A stretch of 64,000 nt of DNA, taken from assembly GCF_000590555.1 (NCBI RefSeq), contig NC_022198.1, positions 1,132,583-1,196,582 on the forward strand. Reading direction: 5' to 3'. The notes below the pieces were generated by a model. That model saw only the letters and a list, made by a program, of their open reading frames with translations, searched no databases and was not told the DNA's origin. Made by a program: the position numbers and the translations under genes. Shown here piece after piece: positions 61,300-64,000 of this stretch; position 1 is the stretch's first letter, and every line of letters starts with the position of its first letter. Source of the DNA: Corynebacterium argentoratense DSM 44202 (GTDB lineage: Bacteria > Actinomycetota > Actinomycetes > Mycobacteriales > Mycobacteriaceae).

Positions 61300-61726
61300 C
61301 GGCCTTTTTGTAGGGGTCAGCCTCGCCGGCGAGCCGGGCGTTCTCCGCTAGCTTGCGCAACTCTTCGTCACGCTTACGGGCGCGTTCTAGCAGCGCTTCC
61401 ATGTGCGCACTAGTCTCTGGCACGGTGTCGTGGCTGAAGCTCAACGTTGGCGTGTAACGCACACCGAGCTGCTCACCCATGATCTTTCGCAGTTGACCAC
61501 GGGCACGCTTCAGTGCTTCAGCCGCGACCGCGACGTCAGGCTCTTCATTGACTGTGCGGCCGCGAACCGTGTAAAACACGGTGGCGTCGTGGAGGTCTCC
61601 GGTGACTTTGCAGTCGGTGATTGTCACGAGTTCCAGTCGACTATCTTTAACTTCTAATTCGATGGCATTTGCAACGATCGTCTGGATGCGTTTGGCGAGA
61701 CGAGCTGCGCGGGCATGATCAACCAT
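61283..61726 (-). CDS. rbfA: Ribosome-binding factor A
   Basis: A 147-residue KH-fold factor for 30S maturation. Recognised by [47 protein letters not shown] (residues 8-54) and [22 protein letters not shown]. The C-terminal ~35 residues are charged. GGAG precedes the ATG. It follows infB after 182 bp that contain a strong hairpin. Confidence 0.95.
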   Translation of the reverse strand: MVDHARAARLAKRIQTIVANAIELEVKDSRLELVTITDCKVTGDLHDATVFYTVRGRTVNEEPDVAVAAEALKRARGQLRKIMGEQLGVRYTPTLSFSHDTVPETSAHMEALLERARKRDEELRKLAENARLAGEADPYKKADDEHE

Positions 61727-61803
61727 AAGTCAACTCCTTGAACAGTGAAAGTTGTTGTTCATTGTATGCTCTCAAGGCCTTTATACAGCCTCGATTGGAA
61801 ACA

Positions 61804-61857
61804 CCGAGGGCCCGTGGTGCGCGATCTCTTTTATAAGTGCGCACCACGGACCCTCGG
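61804..61857 (-). terminator. Hairpin between infB and rbfA
   Basis: Arms 61804-61822 and 61839-61857 pair over 19 bp with one mismatch, with a 16-base loop. No T-tract follows on the minus strand. It could end most infB transcripts, act as a processing site, or be a partial attenuator before rbfA-dinF. Confidence 0.6.
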
Positions 61858-61908
61858 CTCAGGCGGTCCCCGGGCGGCGAGTGTTAGCTCGCTGCCCTCA
61901 GCCCAGTG

Positions 61909-64000
61909 CTAGTCGCGGGGAACCTCGACCATTTCGAATACCTCGATGATGTCGCCGACCTGGATATCCGGGTAGGACAGCACCATACCGCACTCGTAAC
62001 CGGCTGTAACTTCGGTTGCGTCGTCTTTTTCACGGCGCAAGGAGTCAATGGTTGCCTTCTCCGTAACGACGTTGCCGTCGCGGACGAGGCGCACCGATGC
62101 ATTGCGGCGAACCTTGCCGGATTCCACCATGCAGCCGGCGATGAGGCCGACGGAAGATGCCTTGAACAGCGCGCGGATTTCGGCTCGGCCGATTTCCTTC
62201 TCTTCGTAAATCGGCTTGAGCATACCCTTGAGGGCTGCTTCCATTTCTTCGATGGCTCGGTAGATAACGCTGTAGTAGCGGATTTCGACGCCTTCGGCGT
62301 TGGCTTCCTCGGTGGCTTTGCCTTCGGAGCGAACATTGAAACCAATGATCACAGCGTTGGATGCTGCCGCGAGTGAGACGTTGGTCTGCGTGACAGCACC
62401 GACACCACGGTCGATGATGTTGAGCTGAACTTCGTCGTCGACCTCGATCTTGAGCAGGGCCTCCTCCAGGGCTTCCACCGAACCTGCGTTGTCGCCCTTG
62501 AGGATGAGGTTGAGGGTGGAAGTTTCCTTAAGTACGGAATCCAGATCCTCGAGGGAGATACGCTTACGCGCCTTGGCCTGCAGTGCGTTGCGCTTGCGGG
62601 CGTTGCGCTGGTTGGCGATCTGGCGGGCAACACGGTCGTCTTCGACAACCAGGAGGTTATCGCCTGCACCGGGCACAGAGTTGAGACCCTGAACCTGAAC
62701 GGGACGGGACGGACCGGCCTCGTCGACGTCATTGCCGTACTCATCGACCATACGACGGACACGACCGTACGCATCGCCTACGACGATGGAATCGCCCACG
62801 CGGAGGGTACCGCGCTGCACGATGACGGTGGCCACTGGACCACGACCGCGGTCAAGGTGGGCTTCGATTGCCACACCCTGGGCGTCCATGTCCGGGTTAG
62901 CGCGCAAGTCCAGGGATGCATCTGCAGTCAACAGCACAGCTTCAAGCAAGCCATCGATGTTGATGCCCTGCTTTGCAGAGATGTCGACGAACATCGAATC
63001 GCCACCATATTCTTCCGGAATAAGACCGTATTCGGTGAGCTGGCCACGGATTTTCTCCGGGGATGCGCCTTCCTTATCGATCTTGTTCACGGCGACCACG
63101 ATCGGAACGTCAGCAGCCTTAGCGTGGTTGATTGCTTCAACGGTCTGAGGCATGACGCCGTCGTCAGCAGCGACGACAAGGATCGCGATGTCGGTGGACT
63201 TGGCACCACGGGCACGCATAGCGGTGAAGGCTTCGTGACCGGGTGTGTCAAGGAAGGTAACGAGGCGTTGGCGGTCTTCGAAAGCCACCGGAACCTGGTA
63301 TGCACCGATGCCCTGGGTAATACCACCGGCTTCGCCACCGCCCACATTGGATTTGCGGATGGTGTCGAGCAGGCGGGTCTTACCGTGGTCAACGTGACCC
63401 ATAACGGTAACAACCGGGGGTCGCTTCGCGAGGTCTTCTTCGTCGCCCTCATCTTCACCGAATTGAAGGTCGAAGCTTTCGAGAAGCTCACGGTCCTCAT
63501 CTTCGGGCGAGACGACCTCTACCTTGTAGTTCATTTCTTCGCCGAGCAGCATCAGTGTCTCGTCGGAGACCGACGCAGTCGCGGTCACCATTTCACCGAG
63601 GTTGAACAATGCCTGGACGAGTGCCGATGCGTCAGCGCCGATCTTGTCAGCGAAGTCAGACAGCGATGCACCGCGAGCCAGTCGCAGCGTGGAGCCGCCG
63701 CCATCGGGCAAACGTACGCCGCCGATGACATTGGGTGCCTGCATTGCTTCGTACTCATTGCGTTTCTGCCGCTTCGACTTACGACCGCGACGCGGAGCGC
63801 CACCCGGACGTCCGAATGCGCCAGCAGTGCCGCCACGACGTCCGCCGCCACCGCGGGGGCCGCCACCAGGGCGTCCACCGAAGTTTCCGCCGCGTCCGCC
63901 GCCACCGTTGTTGCCGTCACGTCCGCCGCCACCGGCAGAAGAACGGGAAGGCATCTGTGCGGGGTTGGGGTGCGAAGGCATCATTGCGGGCGAAGGACGA
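61909..64000 (-). CDS. infB: Translation initiation factor IF-2, C-terminal part (5' end outside window)
   Basis: The last 696 residues of IF-2, a GTPase that brings fMet-tRNA to the 30S subunit. The frame is still open at the window edge, so the N-terminus is missing. Visible in order are a Gly/Arg/Pro-rich tract ([19 protein letters not shown]), the IF2N region, the G domain ([22 protein letters not shown]), and domains II to IV ending [16 protein letters not shown]. Actinobacterial IF-2 has a long disordered N-terminus, consistent with more upstream. Confidence 0.97.
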   Translation of the reverse strand, partial: RPSPAMMPSHPNPAQMPSRSSAGGGGRDGNNGGGGRGGNFGGRPGGGPRGGGGRRGGTAGAFGRPGGAPRRGRKSKRQKRNEYEAMQAPNVIGGVRLPDGGGSTLRLARGASLSDFADKIGADASALVQALFNLGEMVTATASVSDETLMLLGEEMNYKVEVVSPEDEDRELLESFDLQFGEDEGDEEDLAKRPPVVTVMGHVDHGKTRLLDTIRKSNVGGGEAGGITQGIGAYQVPVAFEDRQRLVTFLDTPGHEAFTAMRARGAKSTDIAILVVAADDGVMPQTVEAINHAKAADVPIVVAVNKIDKEGASPEKIRGQLTEYGLIPEEYGGDSMFVDISAKQGINIDGLLEAVLLTADASLDLRANPDMDAQGVAIEAHLDRGRGPVATVIVQRGTLRVGDSIVVGDAYGRVRRMVDEYGNDVDEAGPSRPVQVQGLNSVPGAGDNLLVVEDDRVARQIANQRNARKRNALQAKARKRISLEDLDSVLKETSTLNLILKGDNAGSVEALEEALLKIEVDDEVQLNIIDRGVGAVTQTNVSLAAASNAVIIGFNVRSEGKATEEANAEGVEIRYYSVIYRAIEEMEAALKGMLKPIYEEKEIGRAEIRALFKASSVGLIAGCMVESGKVRRNASVRLVRDGNVVTEKATIDSLRREKDDATEVTAGYECGMVLSYPDIQVGDIIEVFEMVEVPRD

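Overview
The window is a stretch of chromosome from a Corynebacterium species. Evidence is the DtxR ortholog with every metal ligand at its diphtheria-toxin-repressor position, the sigA/sigB/dtxR/galE order, SugR with the general PTS genes, OxyR next to ahpC-ahpD, and long collinearity with the known actinobacterial block from dapF/miaA through miaB, recX-recA, clgR, ftsK, rnj-dapA, thyX, dapB, pnp, rpsO, ribF, truB to infB. The DtxR sequence is not that of C. diphtheriae as I remember it, so I do not name a species. It is core genome: I see no phage, insertion sequence, integron, CRISPR array, tRNA or rRNA.

Layout. 1-8.6 kb: the 3' end of sigA, a helicase with a DUF3039 partner, a DUF3099 membrane protein, a methyltransferase, dtd, sigB, dtxR, galE. 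8.5-21.8 kb: a DUF4192 protein, a PAC2 protein with a Ski2-like helicase, ahpC-ahpD divergent from oxyR, a membrane protein, hrpA, nrdR. 21.9-28.5 kb: a small membrane protein divergent from lexA, then sugR, ptsI, fruK, an isolated fructose EIIA and ptsH. 28.5-39.6 kb: a uracil-type permease, tpx-hflX, three uncharacterised genes, dapF-miaA, a DUF349 protein, a membrane protein, miaB, recX. 39.6-48.7 kb: recA, a DUF3046 protein, a PspA homolog, clgR, pncC (cinA C-terminal type), pgsA, a TerC-family protein behind a yybP-ykoY-type riboswitch, ftsK, and a TIGR03085 protein. 48.7-64 kb: rnj, dapA, thyX, dapB, pnp, rpsO, ribF, truB, pptT-pptH, a MATE transporter, rbfA, and infB cut by the window end.

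Several systems are complete here. AhpC/AhpD/OxyR and Tpx handle peroxide. PtsI and HPr feed the PTS, but the usual fructose permease is reduced to its EIIA domain. RecA, RecX and LexA form the SOS core. DapA, DapB and DapF supply diaminopimelate and lysine. PNPase, RNase J, two helicases, RbfA and IF2 act in RNA turnover and translation. PptT and PptH would attach and remove phosphopantetheine.

The most interesting signals are non-coding: a manganese-type riboswitch whose 3' arm can instead bury the terC ribosome-binding site; two perfect inverted DnaA boxes at 9.8 kb; many genes with a TANNNT box 6-8 nt before the start codon and no Shine-Dalgarno, suggesting leaderless transcription; and heptamers shared by the PTS control regions. 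Nothing here is clearly a new multi-gene system.
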